Shown here: in pieces, positions 25,736 to 35,235 of the stretch
Numbering within the stretch: position 1 is the first letter of the stretch
How the letters are laid out: each line of letters begins with the position of its first letter
Source: Bin5 sp965207495
GTDB taxonomy: Bacteria; Chloroflexota; Anaerolineae; Caldilineales; Caldilineaceae
NCBI GenBank assembly: GCA_965207495.1
Contig: OZ242287.1
Span: 3,162,001 to 3,226,000, forward strand
Direction of reading: 5' to 3'
Length of the DNA: 64,000 bases
Made by a program: the position numbers and the translations under genes
Notes under the pieces: model-generated
Told to the model about the DNA's origin: nothing
The model's input: the letters and a program-made list of their open reading frames with translations, nothing else
The model's database searches: none

Positions 25736-27373
25736 ATGACTACAACGCGCACGGGAGGAGAGGCGCTTGTACACTCTCTTCTCTCCCAAGGCATCGACAC
25801 CATCTTCGGCCTGCCCGGAGTCCAGAACGATTACTTCTATACAGCCGTTCACGACGCGCGCGACCGCCTGCGCGTAGTCCATACACGCCACGAGCAGGGC
25901 GCCGCTTACATGGCCCTCGGTTACGCGCTTGCATCGGGCAAGACCGGCGTCTACGTTGTCGTGCCCGGCCCCGGTTTCCTCAACGCCACTGCAGCCCTTG
26001 CCACAGCCTACGCCACAAACGCGCCCGTACTCTGCCTGACCGGCCAACTCCATAGCGACCATATCGGCCGCGGCTTCGGAATGCTGCACGAAATCCCTGA
26101 CCAGCTGGGAACACTGGAATCACTGACCAAGTGGGCCCGGCGTATCGAATCTCCAGCAGATGTTCCTCGCCTGCTCGCAGAAGCGCTCAGCCAAATGCAC
26201 TCTGACCGGCCCCGGCCCGCCGGCCTCGAAGTTCCACTAAACGTCTTTTCCCGGAAGGCCGACTTCGAAGACGAGCAAATCCCCCTTTCCTTGCGTCGCC
26301 CCGCGGTGATGCCAGATGCAGTGGATAGGGCGGCCCGTCTCCTTCAAGAGGCGCAAACGCCGGCCATTTTCATAGGCGGTGGAGCAGTAAACGCCGGCGA
26401 CGAAATACGCTCACTGGCAGAAGCCCTGCAAGCGCCGGTCATTGCCAGCCCCTCGGCGCGGGGCATCCTCTCCAGTCGCCATCCATTCAGCCATTCATAC
26501 GGCGCCGGGCGGCGACTGTGGGAGCAGGCCGATGTAGTGATATCCATCGGTACCCGCCTTTCCACGCCTCTGATGCGATGGGGTAAACCGGAATCCCTGC
26601 GCCTGATCCGCATAGACATCGACCCCGAGGAGCACGGCCGCTTTGAACCGCCGGCCGTGTCGCTCGTAGCCGACAGCCGCGAGGCGTTGCAGGCGCTGTT
26701 GCCTGTCCTGGAAAAAAGCGGTCGCGACCGCCCCTCACGCCGCATCGAAATGTTAGCGCTTCAGGACGAAATGGACGCAATCTATGAATCGGTTCAGCCA
26801 CAAATGGGGTTTGTTCGCGCCATCCGCGAGGCCCTTCCGGACGACGGCATTCTTGTCGAGGACATTACCCAGGTCGGCTACGTCAGCCGTGAGGCGATGC
26901 CGGTCTACCAGCCGCGCACCTACCTCACCTCCAACTATCAGGTTACGCTGGGTTGGAGTTTCCCCGCCGCCCTTGGCGCCAAAGTGGCCGCCCCCGACCG
27001 ACCCGTTCTCTGTGTCAGCGGCGATGGCGGATTTCTCTTCGCTGCCACCGAAATGGCGACCGCCGTCCAACATGGGATCAACACAGTAACGGTCGTCTTC
27101 AATGATGGGGCGTACGGGAATGTGCTCCGCATGCAGAAGGAACTCTATGGCGGACGCGTAGTTGCCAGCGAGCTGCACAACCCCGATTTCGTTACTTTTG
27201 CAGAATCCTTCGGCGCCCGCGGAATCCGGGTGAATACTCCATTCGAACTGCGCGAAGCGCTGATTGGCGCTTTCAACGCCAACGCCCCCGTCCTGATCGA
27301 AGTGCCCGTGGGAGAGATGCCCGCGCCATGGGAAAAAATGTCAGCCCCGACAGGGCGGAGGCAAAGTGATTGA
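25736..27373 (+). CDS. ThDP-dependent enzyme (acetolactate synthase/decarboxylase-like), cassette copy 2
   Basis: A 545-residue paralogue of the enzyme at 22698. The start is the ATG at 25736 (MTTTRTGGEA), matching copy 1; an open frame extends upstream but overlaps the preceding dehydratase gene in another frame and has Arg-rich non-protein-like sequence. Catalytic Glu53 (RHEQGA) and the GDGGFLF...FNDGAYGN cofactor motif (about 427-455) are intact. Divergence from copy 1 is higher in the central domain (about 185-215), where little catalysis occurs. Expected role: decarboxylation or carboligation of a 2-keto acid made by the adjacent dehydratase-like enzyme. It is followed by a convergent gene. 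Confidence 0.85.
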   Translation: MTTTRTGGEALVHSLLSQGIDTIFGLPGVQNDYFYTAVHDARDRLRVVHTRHEQGAAYMALGYALASGKTGVYVVVPGPGFLNATAALATAYATNAPVLCLTGQLHSDHIGRGFGMLHEIPDQLGTLESLTKWARRIESPADVPRLLAEALSQMHSDRPRPAGLEVPLNVFSRKADFEDEQIPLSLRRPAVMPDAVDRAARLLQEAQTPAIFIGGGAVNAGDEIRSLAEALQAPVIASPSARGILSSRHPFSHSYGAGRRLWEQADVVISIGTRLSTPLMRWGKPESLRLIRIDIDPEEHGRFEPPAVSLVADSREALQALLPVLEKSGRDRPSRRIEMLALQDEMDAIYESVQPQMGFVRAIREALPDDGILVEDITQVGYVSREAMPVYQPRTYLTSNYQVTLGWSFPAALGAKVAAPDRPVLCVSGDGGFLFAATEMATAVQHGINTVTVVFNDGAYGNVLRMQKELYGGRVVASELHNPDFVTFAESFGARGIRVNTPFELREALIGAFNANAPVLIEVPVGEMPAPWEKMSAPTGRRQSD

Positions 27374-27656
27374 CATGGGTTAGGATGGCCAAGTCTGGTT
27401 TCCGATGCAGTTCTTGGGCCGACCCCCGCCAATTTCAAGTCGGTCGGGCACAACTATCACTTCAAGCGGCGCCCGCTGCTTTCCGAGTCTTGGACTCGGC
27501 CGCAGTGGAGGGCAACGGAAAGCAGATCCAACTGAGCTCCAGATTGGACGCCATGCCGTCCCGATTACAGGAAAGGGGTTTCACGCAAAGCAAGAAACGC
27601 CGCCCCGCGAGGTCTGGGGGCGAGCGTAAGGGTGGTCTCGATTAGCGGATGGGGTG

Positions 27657-28232
27657 CTAACTTCTCGGTGAAGACTCCTGCGCAGGGCGGAACGCCGCGT
27701 CGCTATCCGTCAGTTCCGGGCCGGTCGTCGTACCGGCGCCGCCGGCCCGATGCCTGGAATTGCTCCGCCCCTCTCTCGATGAAGGCCCCTGCTCAAGCTG
27801 GTTTTCACCGCAGTTCACGCATATATCCCACTCGTGGCGCATCGCTTTGCCGCAGTTCGAGCAGGCATAGCGCAGTTGACTATGGCAGTTTGAACAGAAA
27901 TTCCAGTTGTCCTGAACGGGTAATCCGCAACTGTGGCAGGAGAGCGTCGACTCCAACTCCCGCAGGAGAGACTCTTCCTCCAAAGCACGGTCAAACACGT
28001 CGGCCAGCGTTTCCCTGGGGCGAATCATCATGTAGAGTACCAGTCCAACCAGAGGAAAGACCAGCACCAGAAGACTGGCCAGAGCAATTGCGAGCCAGTC
28101 CCGTGTTCGGCTGCGAATGTCATTGAAGGTCCAGATGCCCATCGCGACCCAGAAGGCGAAAAGGAACGCACCCAAAAGTGCAACGAAAATCCCTATCAGG
28201 GTAGCTATAGTATTGGACAGCTCCGCCAGCAT
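27657..28232 (-). CDS. Membrane protein with four CxxC zinc-ribbon motifs
   Basis: A 191-residue protein with two membrane segments (about 8-32 and 46-70) followed by a cytoplasmic-looking acidic helix and a zinc-ribbon region: C99xxC102, C113xxC116, C124xxC127 and C138xxC141, the pattern of two consecutive ribbons or a double zinc ribbon (DZR). A polar, disordered tail of about 45 residues ends it. The middle segment (LVFPLVGLVLYMMIRPRETL) is common to small bacterial zinc-ribbon membrane proteins of unknown role, often proposed as scaffolds or regulators. The start has AGGAG about 7 bases upstream. It stands alone, convergent with the ThDP gene; a function cannot be assigned. Confidence 0.75.
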   Translation of the reverse strand: MLAELSNTIATLIGIFVALLGAFLFAFWVAMGIWTFNDIRSRTRDWLAIALASLLVLVFPLVGLVLYMMIRPRETLADVFDRALEEESLLRELESTLSCHSCGLPVQDNWNFCSNCHSQLRYACSNCGKAMRHEWDICVNCGENQLEQGPSSREGRSNSRHRAGGAGTTTGPELTDSDAAFRPAQESSPRS

Positions 28233-29169
28233 CCGGTTCTCCTGTCAGTATGGTAGGCCGACCTCAGTGATCTCTCGCGGCGGCTGGACCATTCGCAATG
28301 CACCAGCGTCAGGCATTCGGAGATTATAGCCCACGGCTCCGATTTGCCCAAAAGCCGGTAAGTTACATGCCTCCGGTCTCTGTTCGTTTTTCCGAAGCCT
28401 TTCAGAGGCTTCTCGGAATCCCGGCCAACTCTTTAACCGGCTGACAGGGTCTCTCTCGCCTGCTCGAAGTGCTGAACCGCGGACTCAATTTGGTCGCGGC
28501 ATCCTGGATAACAGAAGCCAACCACGAGTCCGTCATAAAGAGAGAGCGAATCAGCCTCGACTGGGTCGCCTGATCAAGGGCAAGACTCGTTGACGCAATC
28601 GCCAGTGGCGAGATTCCGAGCCGATTCGTTCAACTCCATTGACTCTTCTTTGACCCTACACATTCACTTCTTACCAACAGGTCGGAACCTTCATTGCAAG
28701 AGTGCGTAACGGTGACCTACATGCTCAAGATTACTTCCCCAAGATCTATAATTCGAAGCCTACATGAATTCTGCAAAGAAGCGCTATACTAACTGTCTAG
28801 GTTACACTTGACCAAATCAGTGAAAGCAGGTCCGATTTGCTTGAACTCCGCCACTTCCCGTTAACGAATATGCACAGCTCCAGGTTCCTTGACCTAAGTC
28901 ACGAGCGTTTTAAAGGGCGACCCCAATGGCAATTACCCGGCCCACATCACGTATGTTGAACCCTGTTGTTGCGCGGAAAGAATTGTATTATACTTGAATT
29001 CTAAGCTTCCTTCGCAGGTCCACCTGCATGGAAGACTGGTCGAAACTTGCATGCAATTTGCCTGCGGGGGGCGCATCAACGCTCGGCCAAATGACCGTCC
29101 CGGCTCGCCAACGGTTGACGGGCCGCGGTATATTAATTCCTCTCCACCATCTGTTAAAAGGAGCCTAGA
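28233..29169. other. intergenic region upstream of aapJ
   Basis: About 940 bases without a credible gene on either strand. Its right part carries a promoter candidate for the amino-acid transporter operon (next entry); the rest shows nothing I can name. Confidence 0.5.
28966..28994 (+). promoter_or_regulatory. candidate promoter of the aap operon
   Basis: TTGTTG (28966-28971), a 17-base spacer and TATACT (28989-28994), giving a leader of about 170 bases before aapJ. The -35 match is only moderate. Confidence 0.4.
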
Positions 29170-30267
29170 ATGAAAAGCATGAGAAAGCTCAACAAAGCAG
29201 GCATGATCCTGTCGATGGTCATTGGCATGATCATCGCCGCCTGCATGAGCCCCGCAGCAGGTCCTGAAGTAGTCGAGTCCGACGAGGCGGCAGCGCCGGC
29301 AATGCAGGAAGTGCAATCCACCCTTAGCATCGTGCAGGAACGCGGCAAGCTGGTCTGCATCGGCAATTCACAACTCCCTGGCTTCGGCTTCCTCGACTCC
29401 GAAGGAAACTTCACCGGCTTTGACGTCGACTACTGCCGCGCCATTGCCGCGGCCATCTTCGGCGACGCCAACGCCCTTGAAGTGAGGCCTGCAACGGCAC
29501 GAGAGCGCTTCACCATCCTCTCGAGTGGCGAAGGCGACGTCATCATCCGCAACACCACGTGGACGATGTCTCGTGACACCGACTTGGGCATGAACTTCGG
29601 CCCCACCACCTTCTACGATGGCCAGGGTCTGATGGTGCGCAAGGAGAGCGGCGTCGCTACGCTGCAGGACCTGCAGGGCGCCTCCGTATGTGTCGTTACC
29701 GGTACGACGACCGAGCTTAACCTCGCCGATCAGTTCGCTGCCGCCGGCGTTGACTACGAAGCCGTCGTATTCGAAGACTTCGACCAGTCCTTCAATGCCT
29801 ACGACGAAGGCCGCTGCGACGCAGTCACGACCGACAAGTCCAGCCTCGTTTCCCGCCAGACCACGCTCACCGTCCCCGAGGACCACGTAATCATTAACGT
29901 GACGCTCTCTAAGGAGCCCTTGGGTCCGGCAGTCCGCCATGGCGATGATCAGTGGTTCGACCTCGTCAACTGGGTCGTCTACGCCACGATGCTGGCAGAA
30001 GAGGCCGGAATCAATTCCCAGAACATCGACAGCTTCATGGACAGCAACGACCCCAATATCCGCAAGCTGCTGGGCCTGGAAGGTGACTTCTGCTCCAAGG
30101 TCGGCATCGCAAACGCTGGTTGCTTTGCGGACGTGATCAGGCTGTTGGGCAACTACGCCGAAATCTACGACCGCAACCTTGGCCCGGACACGGTCTTCGA
30201 CCTGCCCCGCGGTCTGAACAGCCTTTACACAGATGGCGGCATCCTGTACGCCCCGCCGATTCGCTGA
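29170..30267 (+). CDS. aapJ: General L-amino acid ABC transporter, substrate-binding lipoprotein
   Basis: A 365-residue extracytoplasmic binding protein of family 3. The signal ends in a lipobox (IIAAC, Cys25). The mature protein has hallmarks of the AapJ/BztA group: 'GKLVCIGNSQLPGFG' near residue 57, 'GFDVDYCRAIAAAIFGD' near 85, 'NTTWTMSRD' near 130 and 'GRCDAVTTDKSSL' near 218. It delivers a broad range of L-amino acids to the AapQMP complex encoded downstream. A strong Shine-Dalgarno (AAGGAG) precedes the ATG. A 17-bp perfect stem-loop separates it from aapQ, which would let the binding protein be made in excess. Confidence 0.92.
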   Translation: MKSMRKLNKAGMILSMVIGMIIAACMSPAAGPEVVESDEAAAPAMQEVQSTLSIVQERGKLVCIGNSQLPGFGFLDSEGNFTGFDVDYCRAIAAAIFGDANALEVRPATARERFTILSSGEGDVIIRNTTWTMSRDTDLGMNFGPTTFYDGQGLMVRKESGVATLQDLQGASVCVVTGTTTELNLADQFAAAGVDYEAVVFEDFDQSFNAYDEGRCDAVTTDKSSLVSRQTTLTVPEDHVIINVTLSKEPLGPAVRHGDDQWFDLVNWVVYATMLAEEAGINSQNIDSFMDSNDPNIRKLLGLEGDFCSKVGIANAGCFADVIRLLGNYAEIYDRNLGPDTVFDLPRGLNSLYTDGGILYAPPIR

Positions 30268-30277
30268 TTTTCTTACC

Positions 30278-30315
30278 CAGTCATACGGCCAGCCAATCGG
30301 CTGGCCGTATGACTG
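30278..30315 (+). promoter_or_regulatory. aapJ-aapQ intercistronic stem-loop
   Basis: A perfect 17-bp inverted repeat (30278-30294 and 30299-30315) with a 4-base loop (AATC), 10 bases after the aapJ stop and 20 before the aapQ start. No T-run follows; the likely role is 3'-end protection or partial termination. Confidence 0.85.
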
Positions 30316-30335
30316 CATCTTCGTAAAGGTGCCCA

Positions 30336-31520
30336 ATGCAGGAGATTCACGCCAGTCAGATACGCCCTCCCTTCTATCGCGACGAGAAAGTGCTTGGCAT
30401 CTTCAGCCAGCTCCTGGTTGTGGTAATCGTCGTGGGGCTCGGACTCTTCTTCTACAGCAATATGATTACGGGGCTCCGGGAAAAGCACAACGTGGCCATC
30501 AGTTTCAGCTTCCTGGGGCAGGTCGCCGGCTTTGACATCGGCGAAAGCCTGATCGAATACTCTCGTGAGAGGACCTACGCTCGCGCCTTCGTAGTCGGCC
30601 TCTTGAATACTTTCCAGGTGGCCTTCTTAGGTATCGTCTTCGCCACAGCGTTCGGAATCGTCATCGGCGTGATGCGCCTCTCAACAAACTTCATTGTCAG
30701 CCGCATCGCCGCTGTTTACATCGACATCTTTCGCAACATCCCCTTGCTCGTTCTGCTGATCTTCTGGGCGCAGGCCGTCTTTCTTAAGCTGCCGCGGGTT
30801 GCCGAAGCCATCATTTTGCCCGGCCCGATCTTTCTGAGTAATCGCGGCGTGGCCATACCTTGGGGTATCCCCACCGACTCGTGGGGTACCTATCTGATTG
30901 TCTTGGGCGCAGGCATCATACTCGGCGCAGTCGTCGCATACGTCCTGCGTGAACAGGGCAAGCGCACCGGCCGCATGCCGCTCGTCACACTCTGGTTCCT
31001 CGTTACGGTCGCTGCTGTCGGCCTCGTCGGTTGGATCGTTCTGCCGCAGCCGATGACGCTCGACCAACCTTTTCTCGAGGGTTTCAATACCCAGGGGGGT
31101 AAGATCCTGAGCCAGCAGTTCATGGCCCTGCTCTCCGGACTCATCATTTATACGGCAGCCTTTATTGCCGAAGTCGTGCGCGCAGGAATCCAGTCCGTAT
31201 CCAAAGGCCAGCGCGAGGCCGCGACAGCTCTGGGACTCACCCCGGCTCAAACTTTGCGCCTTGTCATCTTTCCCCAAGCACTGCGCGTCATCATCCCGCC
31301 GCTCACCAGCCAGTACCTGAATCTGACCAAGAACTCCTCCTTGGCCATCGCCATCGGCTATCCAGATCTGTTCGCTGTGGCCGGTAACACGATTCTGAAC
31401 CAAACAGGACGCGAAATTGAAATGTTCACCTTGATCATGGGCACCTACCTGCTGCTCAGTCTGCTGACCTCGCTGCTCATGAACATTTACAACCGCCGAA
31501 TCCGCCTCGTAGAACGATAA
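30336..31520 (+). CDS. aapQ: General L-amino acid ABC transporter permease
   Basis: A 394-residue inner-membrane permease with about eight hydrophobic segments. It has the extended N-terminal and central periplasmic parts typical of AapQ/BztB rather than the ~220 residues of simple HisM-type permeases. 'YARAFVVGLLNTFQVAFLGI' begins the transport domain, and the EAA loop that contacts the ATPase is AGIQSVSKGQREAATALGL (about 287-305). It forms the channel with AapM. The start ATG at 30336 has AAAGGTG about 8 bases upstream. Confidence 0.9.
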   Translation: MQEIHASQIRPPFYRDEKVLGIFSQLLVVVIVVGLGLFFYSNMITGLREKHNVAISFSFLGQVAGFDIGESLIEYSRERTYARAFVVGLLNTFQVAFLGIVFATAFGIVIGVMRLSTNFIVSRIAAVYIDIFRNIPLLVLLIFWAQAVFLKLPRVAEAIILPGPIFLSNRGVAIPWGIPTDSWGTYLIVLGAGIILGAVVAYVLREQGKRTGRMPLVTLWFLVTVAAVGLVGWIVLPQPMTLDQPFLEGFNTQGGKILSQQFMALLSGLIIYTAAFIAEVVRAGIQSVSKGQREAATALGLTPAQTLRLVIFPQALRVIIPPLTSQYLNLTKNSSLAIAIGYPDLFAVAGNTILNQTGREIEMFTLIMGTYLLLSLLTSLLMNIYNRRIRLVER

Positions 31521-31595
31521 AGGAATGAAGGGTAGGGAACGCTCACTACCGGCAGCACGAGTCTCGCAACGCACACAACAAGGAACTACCTGCAG

Positions 31596-32816
31596 ATGAC
31601 CACAGCGGCTGGCACACCATCGGACCGCTCAGTACTTCCCGTAACTGAACGTTATATGCTTCTCGGTTGGGTGCGGCGAAACCTTTTCAGCGACCTGTTC
31701 AACTCGGTTCTTACGCTGGTCGCCTTGGCCATCATTGTCGTTATCGCCCGCCTCCTCCTGCGCTGGGTGCTCGCAACCGCCGAGTGGGGCGTCATCCCCG
31801 CGAACTTCAACCTCATAATGCGCGGCCAGTACCCCGCCACCGAAGCTTGGCGCCTCTGGCTCAATCTCTACATGCTCGGCGGCATCGTCGGGCTGGCTTG
31901 GAGGCTCATTTCCGGGCAGTTCAGCGGTGCCGCCCGCGTTCTGATCGCCATTCCATTTGTCCTCATGCTCATCCCGTTCTTCTCCATGGGGACACGCCTC
32001 AATCTGCTTATCGTTGCCGCTGCCTCCGCCGCCGGCTACTTGATCGCAGGGTACTTGCCTATCCAGCGCCGCGGACGTACCGTAGTCAACTTTCTACTCG
32101 TCTATCTCGTCCTGATGCTCATTCTCTTGCGCGGCTCCGGTGCAGAGGAAGGCCTGATGCCTCCCGTCGCCCCCATCCTTTGGGGCGGCCTTCTCCTTTC
32201 CCTTCTGCTCGCCTTCTTCGGCATCACACTCTCATTCCCGCTCGGCGTCGCCCTCGCCCTTGGCCGCCAGTCAAAGCTGCCGGCCATTCGCGTAATGAGC
32301 GTGGTCTATATCGAGTTTATCCGCGGCGTCCCACTCATTAGCCTGCTCTTTATGGGCCAGGTCATGTTGCAGCTATTTCTGCCCGACGGCTTCCCGCTCG
32401 TCGACCGCGTCCTGCGCGCACTCGTCGCCATCACCCTCTTTTCGGCCGCCTATACCGCCGAAAACGTACGCGGTGGACTACAGTCGATCCCTCGCGGCCA
32501 GTATGAAGCCGCCCAAGGCCTCGGGCTCAGCACATTCCAGTCCACCATGCACATCATCCTGCCGCAGGCGTTGCGCGCGGTGATTCCTGTACTCGTAGGG
32601 CAATTCATCAGCCTGTTCAAAGACACAACCCTGGTCGCGCTCGTCGGCATCTTCGACCTCCTTGGCATCGCACGCACCATTATGGCCAACCCGGACTGGC
32701 TCGGTACGCAGCAGGAAGTTCTGTTCGTAGTCGCCGTTCTCTTCTGGATCTTCAGTTTCAGCATGTCCTACGCCAGTCGCCGTATCGAGCGACGCCTCGG
32801 AGTCGGCCAGCGCTAA
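31596..32816 (+). CDS. aapM: General L-amino acid ABC transporter permease
   Basis: A 406-residue inner-membrane permease, the partner of AapQ. It has N-terminal membrane helices, a long central insertion that is typical of AapM/BztC, and a C-terminal transport domain with the EAA loop GGLQSIPRGQYEAAQGLGLS. 'IEFIRGVPLISLLFMGQVML' is the conserved segment after the third core helix. Gene order J-Q-M-P is the standard one. AAGGA lies about 11 bases before the ATG at 31596, and the gap from aapQ is 75 bases. Confidence 0.9.
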   Translation: MTTAAGTPSDRSVLPVTERYMLLGWVRRNLFSDLFNSVLTLVALAIIVVIARLLLRWVLATAEWGVIPANFNLIMRGQYPATEAWRLWLNLYMLGGIVGLAWRLISGQFSGAARVLIAIPFVLMLIPFFSMGTRLNLLIVAAASAAGYLIAGYLPIQRRGRTVVNFLLVYLVLMLILLRGSGAEEGLMPPVAPILWGGLLLSLLLAFFGITLSFPLGVALALGRQSKLPAIRVMSVVYIEFIRGVPLISLLFMGQVMLQLFLPDGFPLVDRVLRALVAITLFSAAYTAENVRGGLQSIPRGQYEAAQGLGLSTFQSTMHIILPQALRAVIPVLVGQFISLFKDTTLVALVGIFDLLGIARTIMANPDWLGTQQEVLFVVAVLFWIFSFSMSYASRRIERRLGVGQR

Positions 32817-32889
32817 TTCGCATACCGGAAGCCCAGAGGCTTTAGGTCCTGGTTTCACTTCAGAAAATCCACCCAAAGAGGTGCCAACT

Positions 32890-33639
32890 ATGTCCGAAAA
32901 CGACACAACCGATGAAATCATCATCTGCCAAGACGTCTGCAAATGGTTTGGTGACTTCCAGGCCCTTAAAGACTGCAGCCTTCGCGTCATAGCCCAGGAA
33001 GTGGTGGTCATCATTGGCCCGTCCGGCTCTGGAAAGTCAACCTTTATCCGCTGTATCAACCGCCTTGAAGAGCACCAGGCCGGCGACATCATCGTCGACG
33101 GCATTCCCCTGACTCGAGACGTCCGCAACATCGAACAGATCCGCTCCGAGACAGGTATGGTCTTCCAGCAATTCAATCTTTTTCCTCATCTCACTGTACT
33201 CGAAAACATCACCCTGGCGCCGATCCAGGTTCGGAAAATGAAAAAGGACGAAGCCCGGGATACGGCCATGGGCCTGCTCAACCGCGTCGGCATCCCCGAG
33301 CAGGCTGACAAATATCCCGGTCAACTCTCCGGCGGTCAGCAGCAGCGTGTCGCCATCGCCCGCTCGCTCGCAATGTCTCCCAAAATCATGCTCTTCGACG
33401 AACCGACTTCAGCCCTCGACCCCGAAATGATCAAAGAGGTGCTCGACGTCATGCAGGAATTGGCCGAAACTGGCATGACCATGCTCGTCGTCACGCACGA
33501 AATGGGATTCGCTCGCGAGGTCGCAGACCGTATCGTCTTCATGGATGGCGGCGAAATCATGGAAGTCGGAACACCGGAACACTTTTTTACCAACGCCCAA
33601 CACGATCGCACCAAGCTTTTTCTCAGCCAGATCCTTTAA
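32890..33639 (+). CDS. aapP: General L-amino acid ABC transporter ATP-binding protein
   Basis: A 249-residue ATPase that energises the AapJQM importer. Walker A GPSGSGKST is at 43-51, with the Q-loop in VFQQFNLFPHLTV, signature LSGGQQQRV (about 142-150), Walker B IMLFDEPTSALDPE and switch His in VVTHEMGF. 'DVRNIEQIR' after Walker A is typical of polar amino-acid ATPases. The ATG at 32890 is chosen over the GTG at 32881 because the latter forms part of the Shine-Dalgarno (AGAGGTG). It is the only importer ATPase gene in the window. Confidence 0.92.
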   Translation: MSENDTTDEIIICQDVCKWFGDFQALKDCSLRVIAQEVVVIIGPSGSGKSTFIRCINRLEEHQAGDIIVDGIPLTRDVRNIEQIRSETGMVFQQFNLFPHLTVLENITLAPIQVRKMKKDEARDTAMGLLNRVGIPEQADKYPGQLSGGQQQRVAIARSLAMSPKIMLFDEPTSALDPEMIKEVLDVMQELAETGMTMLVVTHEMGFAREVADRIVFMDGGEIMEVGTPEHFFTNAQHDRTKLFLSQIL

Positions 33640-34039
33640 GTGCTATTTGAGAGAGATCGCCGGCGGCTCTTACACGGGGAAACTGGTCCTCGCCGCAGGG
33701 AGGCGAGGCAGGTACGGAGTTCCCACAAAAGAGGGCGTTGGGAAATCTGAATTGACGCCCTACCTCTGCATTTGAGTAGTAAACCGTCAACTCTTGATCA
33801 GTTGACTGGCCATACAATGATCGCAATGGAAGGTGGCAATCTCAAGCTGAGACCGAACAGATACCGACCCGAGACAGCTTCCCCACCGGAATGCTTATCG
33901 GGCCCGGGTTGCTGACCTGTGCTACGGGAATCGGACCCGACCCGGTGTAGATTCCCAGTTCTATATGCGATTGCCGACCCCAAGCCCGCACCAGCCACAC
34001 ACAATTCAAACTTGAGATGTTCAACGATCGGGATTGAGG
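33640..34039. other. intergenic spacer after aapP with a 7-bp inverted repeat
   Basis: About 400 bases without a gene. GTCAACT (33785-33791) and AGTTGAC (33799-33805) form a perfect 7-bp inverted repeat around 7 bases. It could be an operator for the following gene or a weak terminator; there is no T-run. Confidence 0.45.
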
Positions 34040-35047
34040 ATGAAAAAGACACGACTAGTACTGCTCATAGTAGTAGCCCTCCTCGGGATAACCGTACCGC
34101 TGTATGCACAGGAAGCCGGTTTGACCCTCGAAGAACTGGCGTCTAAAGTCGAAGCCATGGTAGAACTGGTCGCTTCGATGTCCGAACGCCTTGCCACCTA
34201 CGAGGAGCGGCTTGAAGCATTGGAGGCAACTGCTACGCCTACGGTGACGCTGACGCCGACGCTGACGCCGACGGCGTCGCCTACGCCGCCACCTACTCCG
34301 TCACCCACGGCAACTTCCACATCTCCGACAGTGAGCATTTCGCGCGTCATGAACGTGCGCGCAGGCCCTGGAACAAACTATCCGGTACTGGGACAGGCCT
34401 CGCCCGGAGACCAATACCCCATCTCAGGCAAGAATCCTGCCGGCGGCTGGTGGCAAATCATTTTCGGCGGTCAGTACGCCTGGGTCTACAGCCCGCTGGT
34501 GACGGCAACCTATCCGGAACTCGTGCAAGTGGCGCCCGTAATACCCACGCCGCCTGCGACCCCGGTTCCAACGGCCACGCCTATCCCGCCAACGCCCATC
34601 CCGCCGACACCCGTCCCGCAACCGCCTTCCGATCCCTGTGCAGGCATTGGCGGTGACGGCTGCAAATTCAGGTTGCGGAACACAGACCTTAGGAATAACG
34701 GCGGGGGTGAGCTGAAGCTCTATGTCGGCTTCGTCCATGAAGGGCGCGGCGACGAAGTTCAAGGCATCGGCGGCAACTACTATGTGGAGTTGCACAAGGA
34801 TGGCGCTCATGTATCCGCTGTAAACAACGCAACGCGCGGCGGAAACTCGACCCATCGCGGGCCCCAGGGCGACAAGTATAACTACCTTAAAACGGTCCCC
34901 CTCAGTCAGGTTCCAGGCGGAAATGTGGCCGGCAACTACACGATTCTTGTCAGAGACGGCAACGGCGAACGCGACAGCCAGAACTTTACCTTCACCGTGT
35001 CAGGCGGGAATGGCGAAGTATGGCTCATCTTCGCTCAGAACAATTGA
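34040..35047 (+). CDS. Secreted SH3b-domain protein with Thr/Pro linkers
   Basis: A 335-residue exported protein. It has a signal peptide (1-23, ending LYAQ), a coiled-coil-like Leu/Glu segment (about 28-60), a Thr/Pro linker, a bacterial SH3 domain (about 100-158; 'MNVRAGPGTNYPVLG' and 'WWQIIFGGQYAWVYSPLV'), a second Pro-rich linker, and a C-terminal domain of about 130 residues with a Gly/Asn-rich beta pattern that I do not recognise. SH3b domains usually bind peptidoglycan, so it probably sits in the wall or outer surface. The ATG at 34040 is preferred; a TTG at 34034 is in frame. Linker style matches the giant LRR proteins. Confidence 0.75.
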   Translation: MKKTRLVLLIVVALLGITVPLYAQEAGLTLEELASKVEAMVELVASMSERLATYEERLEALEATATPTVTLTPTLTPTASPTPPPTPSPTATSTSPTVSISRVMNVRAGPGTNYPVLGQASPGDQYPISGKNPAGGWWQIIFGGQYAWVYSPLVTATYPELVQVAPVIPTPPATPVPTATPIPPTPIPPTPVPQPPSDPCAGIGGDGCKFRLRNTDLRNNGGGELKLYVGFVHEGRGDEVQGIGGNYYVELHKDGAHVSAVNNATRGGNSTHRGPQGDKYNYLKTVPLSQVPGGNVAGNYTILVRDGNGERDSQNFTFTVSGGNGEVWLIFAQNN

Positions 35048-35235
35048 CTTAGCCTATTCTCGGAGATGTTGGCGCCGACTCTGTGGCGGCAAGGTGGCAA
35101 TGCACCCTTGCCGAGCTGCGTAAATGTGTGCCGAACATATCCGCCTGTCTCATTCTCTTCCACCTATTGGCATGAGTCGTTCCGAAATCTCGCCGGCTAT
35201 CTGCGAACTCTCGGTTTGAAAGGAGTGCATCGGCT

